Below, piece after piece: positions 12,891-24,977 of a stretch of 64,000 nucleotides of DNA. The position numbers and the translations under genes are program-made. Every line of letters starts with the position of its first letter. Within the stretch, counting starts at the first letter, position 1. The DNA lies in assembly GCF_958450345.1 (NCBI RefSeq), contig NC_088781.1, positions 26,885,857 through 26,949,856 of the forward strand, written 5' to 3'. The notes below the pieces were generated by a model. That model did no database searches. It saw only the letters and a program-made list of their open reading frames with translations, and was not told where the DNA came from. The stretch comes from Calliphora vicina (taxonomy: Eukaryota > Arthropoda > Insecta > Diptera > Calliphoridae).

Positions 12891-14400
12891 TTTTTAGCAA
12901 TACAAAATGAATTTGTCATGTTCAAGTAAATATGCACAGGCTTTTTCTTTTTTAAAAAAAGTTATTTATCTTTGTCTTACTTTTTTGCCGCTTTCTAAAA
13001 CATTTGATTTAAAGACACACCAAAAAAATTGATAAAACGAAAAACAAATGGTATTAGCATTTAAGTGTTTTCTTTATAAAAACAGAAAAAAAATAAATAA
13101 ATTTTATTATTTATACGCTTGATGTACATATAAAGTAGTTTCGCCTGCTGTCAATGTCCATTTATATGTGTAGCACCCATCATTTGATCGTTTATAAACA
13201 CACACCCATATGATTTCTCATACACACACACCAGCACACATGCTTATTCCTTTAGACTTACACATTCAAACATATTATAAGAAATTTTTCTTAATGTAGG
13301 CATTTTACACACATTCAAAATCCATCTAAGATTACTATGCCTGCCCCATGCGTGTTAAAGGATAATGTATATTCATCAAATGTTTGTACTTATAAGAAAC
13401 GTAATATGTGTGTTTGAAGGAGTAGTAGTAGTAGTAGTAGAAAAATAAAACAGAAAATAAATAAACCTAAACGATCGAAAGATATTAATATGAAATACCT
13501 AGAAAACTGTTACCAAACTCAAAAAAAAGGAAAAGCATACATATTGAGTGAACTAGAGCTAAAAGGTATACATGAGTAGAAATCTAAACTATGGCCAGAA
13601 ATAGAGAGGTTGCATTGTAAATGATTTGCAGTAATGTTATAACAAATATATAATATCTTTCTAATGTACTACTTATATTAGACAAATGTCAATAAATTCA
13701 TTCTTTCTACTCTTAACTAACTTCATATACAATTTTTTTTTAAATTTTCAAAACTTTGTATTGAAAATTTTTCAAAATTTGTTTTTTTAGATGCAAATTT
13801 CATTTATATTCTTTTTATTTAATTTTTGATTAACTCTCGTTACTATTTATGCCATTTTATTTATATTTTCTTGGCAAAGTATCGATGAAAAAATGTACAT
13901 TGTAGAGAAAAAAAGTAAAAGTGCGTGCATTAGCAATTATTCTACTTACATATTTTGTTGTAAAGACATACATTTTCATATGTATATATAAAGTTATTAT
14001 TGTTTAATAGTACTTTATACATGTAAGTATCTAACCAAGTATTTATGTATGTGTGCCAGTTTCTATATAATACTTATATTATTTGACTAAAACTTTGAGT
14101 TTCATAACCATTACCCCAGACTTGGCGTTATTGAGATGATATACGTGAGTTGAAGTTTCAAATGTCAATGTGTACGAAAAGAAAAAAAAGTTTTGTACGT
14201 TGAGTAATGTATAGGTAGGTGTAATTTATATTTACTACATATGTAATTTTTAAACAGAGTTTTATACAACAAAAAATACAAAAAAATGGGTTTTATGGCC
14301 AAATAAAATAAAATAAATCAATATTTTATAATTTATTATGATGTCTGGATGGAAAGATGCTTTTCAAGCAAGATTGTGAGAGTAATCAATATAAATTGTG
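12891..14400. other. AT-rich non-coding sequence
   Basis: Contains an AGT trinucleotide run at about 13421-13440 and CA-rich tracts near 13200. No exon recognised. Confidence 0.6.
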
Positions 14401-14421
14401 TTAGAAGAAATATTAAGAATA

Positions 14422-15665
14422 GCCTAAAAGTAGGCAATAGTAGCAGATTTATAAATAATCAAACGAAAATATTATAACAATTAGTAGATATTATAACGGC
14501 TTAAAAATAGATAATTGAATTTTAAAAAGCCTAAAAGTAGGCTATAGTAACTCAAAAATATATTGAAAAATAAGAAGGAAACCAAAAAGTAGGGAATTAA
14601 TATGGTAAATTAATTTAAATGACCTAAATAAAGGATATAGTATATGAAACTTGTAATTGTTTTGAAAAATATGTTGAAATTGCGATTTCTTAGTCACTAG
14701 TTATAATTTACACAAATTCCGATCCTTCTTGCGGCGAAAGAAATGTCAAACGTTCTAAATGTTTGTTTCCACCTCAGTTTTTATTCATGCAACAAAGTTT
14801 AATTAATATTTTACTCAACGTGTGGAGATGTAATGATGAAAATTTCAAAATTGTGAGTCTTAAATTGGTTAACTGGTCAAATTAACCTAAAAGTAGACAA
14901 TACTTAAGGAAAAATAAACAAATTTTAATGAAATTAATAATGATCCTAGAACTATGCAATTGAAATTCGAGAAATAGAAACATTATTCAAATTTAAAGAT
15001 TTTTATAATAATCCAGAAGTATTTGAGTAATTAAATTAGAACAATAATAAACAAAATATAAAAGTTTGAATAATTTAAAAAAAAATTCGAAATTTTTTTT
15101 CTGAAATCCTATAAGCAGCCAATTGTAACTGAGAGAAAATAGTTAAAAATGCCTAAAGGTAGTTAAGATAATGAAGAAAATTAAAAATCTAGAAAATTTA
15201 TAAAAAATCCCAAAAGTAGGCAATTAAAACTGATGAAATTAAATAAAATATCTTAAAATTAGGCAACAATAATTGTAAATTATGTTATATTTTAGGAAAT
15301 AAATGAAAATCCTAAAAATAGGCAACTGAATTTGAAAACATTTTATATAAGCCAGAATGTAAAATGTGATAAATGTTAATAATATGAACATTTTCAACAA
15401 ATATGTGAAATCGATTCATAACATTTTCACGCCTACTTTAAAACGGCAAGGTTATGCAATATGTCCATATACAAGGACTTCTGATATAAAACCTACTTTA
15501 TTTGAATAATTAAATATAGAATTGCAGAAAATTGTTAACTACTGTAACGAAAAATTATTATATTATTCAAATTTAAAACAAGTTTAATAAAAACCTCAAA
15601 ACTAGGCAATGGTTTATGGACAATTAAAATTTGTTCGCGAAAACCTTAAAGCAGGCAATAGAAAT
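14422..15665. repeat. dispersed CCTAAAAGTAGGC motif cluster
   Basis: GCCTAAAAGTAGGC occurs exactly at 14422-14435 and 14529-14542. Close variants occur near 14885, 15151, 15209, 15255, 15310, 15595 and 15642, with further ones at 16727 and, inverted, at about 16334. Each has 4-5-bp arms (GCCTA/TAGGC) around a short A-rich centre. Spacing is irregular (about 50-340 bp) in otherwise unremarkable AT-rich sequence. Confidence 0.7.
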
Positions 15666-17535
15666 TGTATTAAATTGTAGTATCAAAATGTAATTAATAT
15701 TTCATTGTTCTTTAATTAATAAACTATAAACAATTTTAAGCTGAAATTTTTTTGCTAAACACTAATAAAATACCTTTGCTACATTACTTTGATACTGAAG
15801 TGGCAGTTCATGTCATGTTGCTGCTGCTGCTGTTGTCTGGCAAAATAAAAAACTTTTTTACTTGACTACTACAATTTTGTTCTTTTTCTTTTGAAAGCAA
15901 TGAAAACAGCGAGAAGAAAACCAAGCCATGGCATATGTTCAGGCAAACCAAAAAGAAAGTTTATTTACTACAATTTAATGGGTGCGTTTACTTTAACTAT
16001 TACTAGTTATTTATATATGTATAAAAAATAAAGAAAAAAAAAGAATATATCTATATAGTTTCTTAGCCAAACAATCAAAGTATGTAAGAACAACTACAAA
16101 TGTGTTATTAACATTACATTAAGTAAAAACGTTTAACAAAAAAGTTTTTCATTATTTTTATATATTTTCACGTACATTTATTCAGTTCTTTTTTTTGCTT
16201 ATAGTTTTTTTGTGTGGAAATGTGTGTTTTTTTTTCTTATGTGTCTGTATTTAATATATTAAATTCAAACACGACACGCACTTACAATTTCATGTTGTTA
16301 TTGCGATTATTTTTATTGTTTTCTTATATGTATAGTCTACTTTTAGGTGTAGTTTTCTTCTTTTTTTTTTGCTATTGCTATTTTTAACGTTCAAAACAGT
16401 TAAATTAAACGTACATATGTGTATTTGTGTTATTGTTGTTACTGGTAAAATGTTTAAGTAATGCGCGCGAATATAATGTTTCCGCCTGTTTCCGGTTTTC
16501 CGGTGTTTTACGTTGATTTTTCTTTGTCTCTCTTACACGTATTTAATTTCTTTGATTACGCTAAAGCTAGGCAAACTATGTGTGCTAAGTTTTCTAAGGC
16601 AAATTAAATATTTTATGAAAAAATCAAAAAAAAAAAAACTATAAATAAAATGTCTAACAAATCAAATCAAAATTTTTATGGCAATTTAATTGCCGGTGTA
16701 CAAGTAATAATGATAAAAATTTTAAAGCCTAAAAGTAGGTTACAAAAATTGATTACTTAATACTACAAGTAATTAAACAATTTACTAAAGGAATTAAAGA
16801 AATCTAAAAATGTAAGAAATTAATTCATTTAATATTTATTAAAAATTTAAAAATGTTTGTAATTTGCTTTTTATATAACAAAAAAAAATCTTATTTTTTT
16901 AACCTTTTTTCTTTTATTTTATCCAAAAAATTAACATTTTATTACTTTCTTATTGGTTTTTTTTTTCAATCGAAAGCCAAGCTAAAGTAAATATTGTATA
17001 ATATTTCTATATTATAGCCAAAATGAAATGTAATAATGCACATATGTGTTAAAGGACATTTTCGTTACAAAGAAAAAAGCTAATATTTTCTTTTGCATTT
17101 TAATATGTTTTCGAACTTAACTTAAGAAGATGTAGAAGAACTCTAAGAATAAAAGATAAAACTTATATTATTATTATTGTTGCTGTTGTTGTGTCACACA
17201 CAAACAAAAAGGACCACATAAGTCATGAACATTTTTAAAATTAAAATAAATTGTTAAACGAGCAAAAATAAGAAACAAGAAAAACTAAACAAACACATGA
17301 TAAAACTTTAAACTAAAGGTTGAGATTTGCTTTATTTTGCTGGCCACAAATAACAGAAAAAAAAACAGATTGACAGTATATAAATAAGAGACGTAAAATG
17401 AAATAAAAAGAAAAAATAAATATGCTGAGGAAAAATAATGAAAGCAAATAGTAAACGACTTGGAAAAAAGCTACAACATGACTCAAATAAATTCAATAAC
17501 AAACAAGATTAAAAGTTTTTTTACTCTGAAAAGTT
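15666..17535. other. AT-rich non-coding sequence
   Basis: Short simple repeats (TGC run near 15820, TTG/TTA near 16425) and long T- and A-runs. No exon recognised. Confidence 0.6.
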
Positions 17536-17539
17536 TCAA

Positions 17540-17810
17540 ATGTCGGTTTTGAAAAAAAAATTACAACCATGCCCTTTTAAAAGGGGCGTTAATTATTTAA
17601 ATGGAGATTTACAGAAAGCAAACTTATTAAAAAGTCTTTCAAAAACTTTCAATTTAAGAATTTTAATGGAAGGACAAAACGGTTTTGAAAAAAAAAAATT
17701 CCAACCATGCCCTTTTAAAAGGGGCGTTAATTTTTTAAATAGAGCTTTACAGAAAGCAAACTTTAAAAAGTCTTTCAATTTAAGAATTTTAAAAAGGGCG
17801 TAATTTTTAA
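17540..17810. repeat. two tandem copies of a roughly 145-bp unit with a CCCTTTTAAAAGGG palindrome
   Basis: Copies start near 17548 and 17686. Shared landmarks are CAACCATGCCCTTTTAAAAG, GGGGCGTTAAT, TTTACAGAAAGCAAACTT and TTTCAATTTAAGAATTTTAA. The 14-bp perfect palindrome lies in each. Long open frames on both strands here are caused by the duplication and are not convincing genes. Confidence 0.85.
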
Positions 17811-20000
17811 AAAATTACATCATCATTGAAAACTTGTTTATTAAAGCTTTTTGAGTTTCTACAAATGAACAAAAAAGTCCGTCAGTTGTCAAACTGCAAT
17901 AAAAATTGAGTGTGCTTAAAATTTTGAGTCAAAATTTTTTCACGCCTACTTTTAAAGGGCATGGTAATAAAATACATTTGTATTAAGGGTCTTCAGTATT
18001 GCTAAATAATAAAATATTATTAAAATACGTAGAATTTTCATTGAAAATTTGATTATTCCTTGGGCGTTTTAAAGCCTTCATTTCAATTCATTTAAATCTA
18101 AAAAAAATTTTGAATTTTTTTTTGGAATTTTTTTTTGAAAAATTGTTTTTCTTTGTCATTTTTCATCTGTAACAAACTGTTTAATGATTTTGGACTACTG
18201 TGTAATTCTCTTTTTTTATAAAAACAAAATCATTTAAAAGGCCAGTACAGACAAAAATAAACAAAACTTCTTTTGCTTTTTACAATAAGACAAATATCAT
18301 TTCTATTTATTTATTTCTTTTTTTTTTCTTTTCTTTTTGGCAAACACCACATGTACATATGCACTATACTCTTCAATTCCTCAAAAAACCCCAAAAACTA
18401 AAAATCTAGAGGTATGATGCCTAAATGTATGCTACATATTTACTATATTATTTTATTTCTTTACAAAATAATACCACATTACCAAAGCCCGTATATTTAA
18501 TATGTTTTTCTTACATTCTTATTTATTTTTTTTTTGTTGCTTTCTCTAATATATAATTTGAAAGTAAAAAAAAGAAATAAAGAAAACATCACTGAGACAA
18601 CCACAACAAAGAGAGAGGCAAAAAAAAACAAAACTGTGGACCTTCTTCTTAAGTAAAGAAAAACATTTAAAATTGTAAAGTTTATTTATAAAGGCCAGTT
18701 AGTCTTTTACTCATTCACTCACTCTCTGCTTGTCTCTTAGTTTTTTTTTCGTAGCATAGACTTTATTTTCTAAACGCCCTTATATCCTGTTTCCTTTTAA
18801 TTTTATAAACTACACTAAACACTGACCACTGTTTTCATTATAATGGTTTATTTTTCAAATAACAAAGTTTTCAATTTCATATGTTAAAAGTTTTGTTGTT
18901 GTTGTTGTTGTTACTGTAATTCTTGGTTTTTGATTTTAACAAATAAACATAAGAGCACCCTAAATATATGCTACAGTTTTTTTAAAACAAGTTTATTGAA
19001 ATTTCTTTTTATGCTAAATAATTACACATGATGCTTAAACAACTTACTGAGAGGTAGATATTATTGAGTTTATTAGCAGTTCTTTATGTTATTAAAAATC
19101 TAAAGTGCGTGTTAATCTTTTTTATTTTACAACTAAATCTAATAAAATATAGATTTTGTCCATTATTTTCTACATATACATGCATAATTCTAATTAAACC
19201 TAACTCCCTTCTTCTTTTATTAGACTCACGTTAGTCTACAATATTCTTAATGGTTTTTACTGGGAAATAATCATCTTTATAAACACATATGTATATTTGT
19301 TTTAATATTAGATTTACCTTAAACCTCACACTCTTAGCTTCCCTTACCTTATTTCTTCATTTTAATTCCTTCTAACATCTTTTTCTAATAACCCTGCTGT
19401 TTGTTTTTTTTTTCCTAAACTAAATATTACATGTTGAATTTGTTTTCTTTCTAAAAAATTCCCTTCTTTTTCTCAGAAGCAAACTGATGTATTTTCAATA
19501 CAATTAAACACGCAATGTTTTAAATACAATATTACTTACACGAATGGATGAATTAATTGTAGATTTAACTTGAAAAAAAAGGTTTATCTCTGTGTATATA
19601 TTTATGATTATATAAATTTACACATTGAAAACATATTGACATGCTTAGTTTATTACCAGCAAATATTGATTAGTTGCTTAATATAATTGCTATAAATATA
19701 GCAATTGCTTTTTTTGTTTAATTACGGAAAAACGGTTTTAAGACTAATGTCTATTAGCCTCAACCACTTAGCATTATTAAGGGTGACATTCTCAAAAGTA
19801 TTTAAATCATTTATTAAAATATAACAATTAGTAATGAATTTGTAGCCAGTCTAAAAGGCTTTAAACGATCTTATAAAAATCGTAGTAAACTTTTAGGCGT
19901 TTATACATAATTCTTTAAATTATTATTTTTCTTTTGGAAAATTCTCATAAAAAAATATGTTTCCATAATGCTTATAATATTTCTCCAAAAAATATTCAGA
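17811..20000. other. AT-rich non-coding sequence
   Basis: CACGCCTACTTTTAAAGGGC at 17941 is related to CACGCCTACTTTAAAACGGC at about 15428, so it may be a remnant of a dispersed repeat. (TTG)n occurs near 18894-18912. No exon recognised. Confidence 0.55.
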
Positions 20001-21110
20001 TTTAATACTTTTTTAGCAAAAGTAGTATTTCTACTACTATTTTTAACATGTAAATTTTAAGATATTTTTGGATTTAGATTTTTAAGCTTAATATATTCTA
20101 TTAAATAAAAAGCATAATTTACTTCATTTTGTTTAAAAATAGTAGTAAATTTTAATACTTTTCAAAAAAATCCCTTGAAAAAATATGTAGTATTAATGAT
20201 TACTTAATGAACAATATTATTCCTACAAAAATTTATTTAATGTAAGACTTTTTGAGAAAAAGTAGTATTTCTACTACTATTTTCAAAATTGCAATTTGAA
20301 GATGTTTTTGGATTTAGGTTTTTAAGCTTAGTATATTCCATTAAATAACAAACACAGTTTACTACTTTTTGTGTAAAAATAGTAGTAAATTTAATACCAT
20401 TCAAAAAATTCTTTTAAAAAACTATGTGCTATTAATGATTATTATATGAAGAATATTATTGTTACAAAATTTTAACACATTTAATACCTTTTTAAAAAAG
20501 TAGTATTTCTACTACTATTTTTAAAATGTAAATTTAAAGATTTTTTTGGATTTCTATTTTCAAGCTTAATGTATTATATGAAATAAAAAACATAATTTAC
20601 TACTTTTTGTTAAAAAATAGTAGCAAATTTAATAAATGTTTAAAAAATTTTATGAAAAATTATGTAATTTTAAAGCTTATTTTATGCTCAATTATGTTCT
20701 AAGTAAAAATTATGAAATTTAAAACTTTTTAGAAAAAGTAGTATTTCTACTACTATTTTTAAAATGAAAAGTTTTTTATGTTTTTAGATTTATATTTTTA
20801 AGCTTAATATATTCTATTAAATAAAAACCATAATTTACTACTTTTTATTAAAAATTAGTAGCAAATTTTATAATATCCAAAAAATTTCCTTAAAAAACTA
20901 TGTAGTATTTTTAGTTTTTTTATGAACAATAATATTCCTACAAAAAAAATCACATTTAATACTTTTTAAAAAAGTAGTATTTCTACTACTATTTCAAAAA
21001 TTAAAAATTTAAGATATTTTTGAATTTAAATTTTCAAGCTTAATATATTCTATTAAATAAAAAACATAATTTACTACTTTTTGTAAAAAAAATTAGTAGT
21101 TTTTATAGTA
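20000..21110. repeat. five tandem copies of a roughly 238-bp unit with two hairpins
   Basis: AGTAGTATTTCTACTACT begins at 20021, 20261, 20499, 20738 and 20973, giving periods of 240, 238, 239 and 235 bp. Each unit has a perfect stem AGTAGTA/TACTACT with a TTTC loop. About 80-100 bp later a second inverted pair TTTACTACT/AGTAGTAAA appears, clearest in copy 2. Shared TTTTTAAGCTTAATATATTC and CTATTAAATAAAAA link them. Confidence 0.92.
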
Positions 21111-22600
21111 AGCATCATAAATACTACTAATTTGATCTTTAGTAATAAGGAACCGAATGTACAAATTAACAAATTTTCGTATTGGCGAACATTTTTTATA
21201 CTGATTTAATTTTTCGACTTTTAAGCATCCTGAATTCTTAATCTTTGTCTTTAAGCCCACAAAAAAGCACAATACCTAGTTCTACCTTCTAACAAGCAAA
21301 AAAATCATGTTTTTACTGTTTGTGAATTACAAATAATGTCCCATTGTTTTCTTGAGGTTCTTTATATTTGTAGTTGTAGTTGTTTTTTATTAGATGTCAT
21401 AAGAATAACATAACACCAGGACTATTTACATTAAGTATTGAACGCTTGAATGTATAATAATCTACATATACATACATTATAAATATGCTTAAACAAAAAA
21501 AAATAAAATAAAGAGGAATAATAATAATACAAACACACATGTTAATGGTCGTTAACAGGACATAAGAATAGATATTGAATGTTTATAGATTATTATAATC
21601 ATAATAAACAAAAAATAAAAATATATACACATTCATGGCTTAAAGGAATAAACAACATCCTTAAATGAAAACAAAAAAAAATAAAATAAAAACCAAGTCA
21701 TTGCTTGGCAACCCTTAACTATATATGTACTTCCTTTTAAACACCCTGCACCCTTCCCTTCCTTGGAACACACCCTGTACACACAAGCTCTACAGTTACG
21801 CTCATCTTATTACACACACATAAAACGTATGGTCAGTTTAAATATCTAGATGTGTATTGAATATTAAAAAAATAAAGAAGAACTAAGCGCCGGTACATAT
21901 GCAATATTATATTGTTAATATTGGACAAATGTTAAAAATAATAATATTTTATATTGTATTTGTATGTGCATAAAGATAATTTAATGGTAAATATGAACAT
22001 TTAGACAATCCTCTAAAGATGGGTCATCAAATATATTTTTGAGGGTATAAAACACATTGACTAAATGTCTTTGATTATTATTATGAAAATTATTTCCAAT
22101 ATGTATATAACTGAGAGTAAAACAAAGGGGGAATGGAATGGTTCTTTCTATATCGATAATCATAAAAATAATTTTTAGTTATTGTTTTCAAGTATTTTTC
22201 GATGACACTAAATGTGCAAATAAAATCGCTTTAGATTTTTTGTGTATTTATATATTAAAAGATATTAAGTGTTAAATTGAAACACGTTTTGGCCATAATC
22301 CTGGTAATTGTACTTAAAATGTGGGTATTAGCTTAAGAATTATTGAAGAATAACTTCATTTCTAGCAAGATTTTTCACCTTTTTTGAGATTAAAAATATT
22401 AAATAATACAAAAAAATTATAATAAAAATTTTATATAAATATAAATACATGTTATAAATAAAGGCAAGCACTATTAATTTTTTATGACATTTAAATAAAA
22501 TTTTAAATCGTTTTAAAATGTAACCCAGCACCATTTAGCATCAACTTGAGAAATTTTCATTTGTTGTGTCAAATAAATTTAGATATGAGTTTAATTTAAA
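21111..22600. other. AT-rich non-coding sequence
   Basis: No repeat array or exon recognised. A 60-codon minus-strand frame at about 21981-22163 has no recognisable domain or supporting splice context. Confidence 0.55.
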
Positions 22601-24200
22601 ATGTTTTTTCATATTTTAAGTTTAATTAAAGCTTTTCTGGTTATTTAAACTTAGTTTAACGAATTATATTAAAATTTCTTTAGATTTCACTTAAACTGCA
22701 AGTTTTTTATGACAAAAACTTCAAACAGAGCTTTTAAAAAATCTTTTGTTCAGTTAAACTAGAATTAAACAGAGCTTTTAGTAAAGCTTTTGCGCAGTTA
22801 AATCAGAATTAACAAGAAAATTGCAACAAATGTAATATTTTATTAAATAAAAGCTATGGATTAGTTACAACTGGTTTAAAGAAATACTTTAAACTTTCAG
22901 TTAACTTAGTTTAACAAATAAACACAACATAGGTGTTCATTTAGCTTAAAGCTTTATTTAAATCTTTAATAAATTAGAATCAATTAGCAAAAAAATCGTT
23001 TTAAAAGGTATGATTTAAGCTTGAGATCAATTAAACTAAGTTTAACTAAATAATCTTAGGAAATGCTTTTTTCTATAAACCAAAGTTTAAACCAATAACT
23101 TTGCATGTTTCTCTAAACTTAATGCTTCTTTGAGTCTTTTATAGCAGCTTTAAATAATTATTTTTTAAAATCTGCTTTCAAATTATTATTTAAAGTTTGC
23201 ATTGCTAAAGCTTTGGACAGGTTAAACAGAGTTTAGCTAAACAACTTATCAATACAAGACAAGTTAAACTCAACATCGTTTAAAGAAACTGTTTAAAATA
23301 ATCTTAAGGTTTTATTTAAACAGTTTTTTAGTTTTATATTGCAGTTTAACAAAAATATAAACCAAGTTATCTACATAAACCAAAGTTTAACCCAATATCT
23401 TTTTTTCGTTAAACTGAATGCTTCTTTGAAGTCTTTTAAAATCAGCTTTCAATAATTTAACAAATGATTTTATCGAGTTTGCATTTTGTGCTAAATTGAT
23501 TTTGACAAGTTAAACTGTGTTTAGTTAAGCCATGTTAAACGCAACATAATTTTTTTAAAATAATTTTCAATGTTTTTTTTTTGAATTTTGTTTGAGTTCC
23601 TGAAAGACTATAGAAATTTTAAACCTGGTCTAACTAAAAATAAATTTAGAACTTCAAACTCTTTCCAAAAACTCCACTTAAAAGGTTAAGTTTTAGTTGA
23701 AAAGCCTTTAATGAATTTGAAACTTGTTTTAAAAAGCAGTTGACAATTTAAACCCTGATTAGTTAAACAATTAATCTAGTTAAGCCAAGTTAAACTCAAC
23801 AACTGTAAAAGCAATTTAAAAAAATTAAATTATTCGTAACATCTTTAGATATGTAAATCTTAGTTTAAAAATATTATTCTGAATGTTAAATCTAGTTTAA
23901 CTAAACTTTAGCTTTATAAAAATCGGCATTTCCAACTTCAAACATGATTAAATTTAAAATGGTAAAAAAATGGATTAAAATTAAAATGGTATACCTTATT
24001 TTAAAAGTTTTAAACTTGAGAATTGTATTAAAAATCTTTCGATTTATTAAACTCAGTTTAGCTTAACTATTTCAGAAATCTTTTTCTTTATTAATCTCAG
24101 TTTAACAAAAAGTTGCCGCAAAGCTTAAGAAATATTAAACCTAGTTTAACTAAACTTTGCTTTATAGAAATCTGGTATCAAAAGCAAAAAAGACAGAACA
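22600..24200. repeat. irregular TTTAAAC/AAAGCTTT-rich sequence
   Basis: Words such as AGTTTAACTAAA, GTTAAACTC, AAAGCTTTT and TTTAAATAA recur at irregular spacing without a fixed period. It looks like a heavily diverged simple-repeat domain. Confidence 0.5.
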
Positions 24201-24757
24201 AAAAATATAACTCAAATTGAGTTTACAAAATGGCGCTGGGTTTATATAAATATATATTTGTTTAACAACCTTTACATTAAACATAATGGCAAATTTAATA
24301 AATACATTTTTTTAATTTTCATTATAATTTTGCAATTTTCACACTTACTTAACTAATTTATCATAAGCCAATTGTTCCAATTGTTTTTTTTTTTCACTTA
24401 AAAACTTTTTTTTATACAAATTTTCCCTGGTTTTTCGTTTTTCGATTTGCCATTATTTAAATTACTTTTCAAATAATGATACTACATGCTTATTGATTTT
24501 ATTTATCATATAAAACAAAATTAAAAAATGCAAAATAAAAGTTAATTCGATCCAATTGGTTTTTAATTTTTGAATTTTCTTTTGAGTTTATGATTTTTAA
24601 ATACTTTTTGTTTTTGTAATTCAAATCGAGATGAGCAAATTTTGTCAACATAACAACAAGAGGCAAATATATATGTATTCAATATATGTATTATTAATTA
24701 ATTAGAATTTTAAATGTTTGTTAAGACATACAAGAAAATAAAAACGTTTGGACTTAC
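24201..24757 (-). other. 5' end of the long ab intron following exon 4
   Basis: Directly downstream of the exon 4 donor (GTAAGTC). AT-rich with no second exon seen. If the orthology is right, this intron runs at least to the left end of the window. Confidence 0.6.
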
Positions 24758-24977
24758 CGAAATCATTAGCAGCCATACCGGAAGGACCTGGCAAAAGGCC
24801 GGGTATACCTTGTAAACCTAAAAAGGCATTGGGGAAGGAATGAGTACGTTGATTGTCCATAGAGTCCATAGTGCCATCATGTTGACCATCACCGCGATCA
24901 GAGGGTTCAGTGTCGGAGCTGGCTGAATCCTCGCCAGCACTTTGGGCATGTAGGGAAGCCATATCGGGATGTTGTTT
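24758..24977 (-). CDS. ab: ab exon 4: acidic Ser/Asp-rich linker, last coding exon in window
   Basis: The acceptor TTCTTTAG at 24978 opens onto KQHPDMASLHAQSAGED, residues 405 onward. An acidic patch (EDSASSDTEPSDRGDG) and a hydrophobic Gly/Pro/Leu segment (FLGLQGIPGLLPGPSGM) follow, ending ANDF plus one base at TTCG|GTAAGTC (24758/24757). The exon is 220 bp, in phase 0 and out phase 1. Reading on gives only a short intronic tail. The next exon must begin with two bases that complete a Gly-, Val-, Ala-, Asp- or Glu-type codon. I found none within the window. Confidence 0.87.

Noticed and set aside
17540..17803. Frames on both strands with repeated QPCPFKRGVN
   Set aside because: Arise from the 145-bp tandem duplication and its palindrome; no homologous protein recognised.
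24702..24757. Extension of ab exon 4 into GKSKRFYFLVCLNKHLKF
   Set aside because: It lies beyond a canonical donor in AT-rich intronic sequence. A truncated BTB isoform cannot be fully excluded without transcripts.
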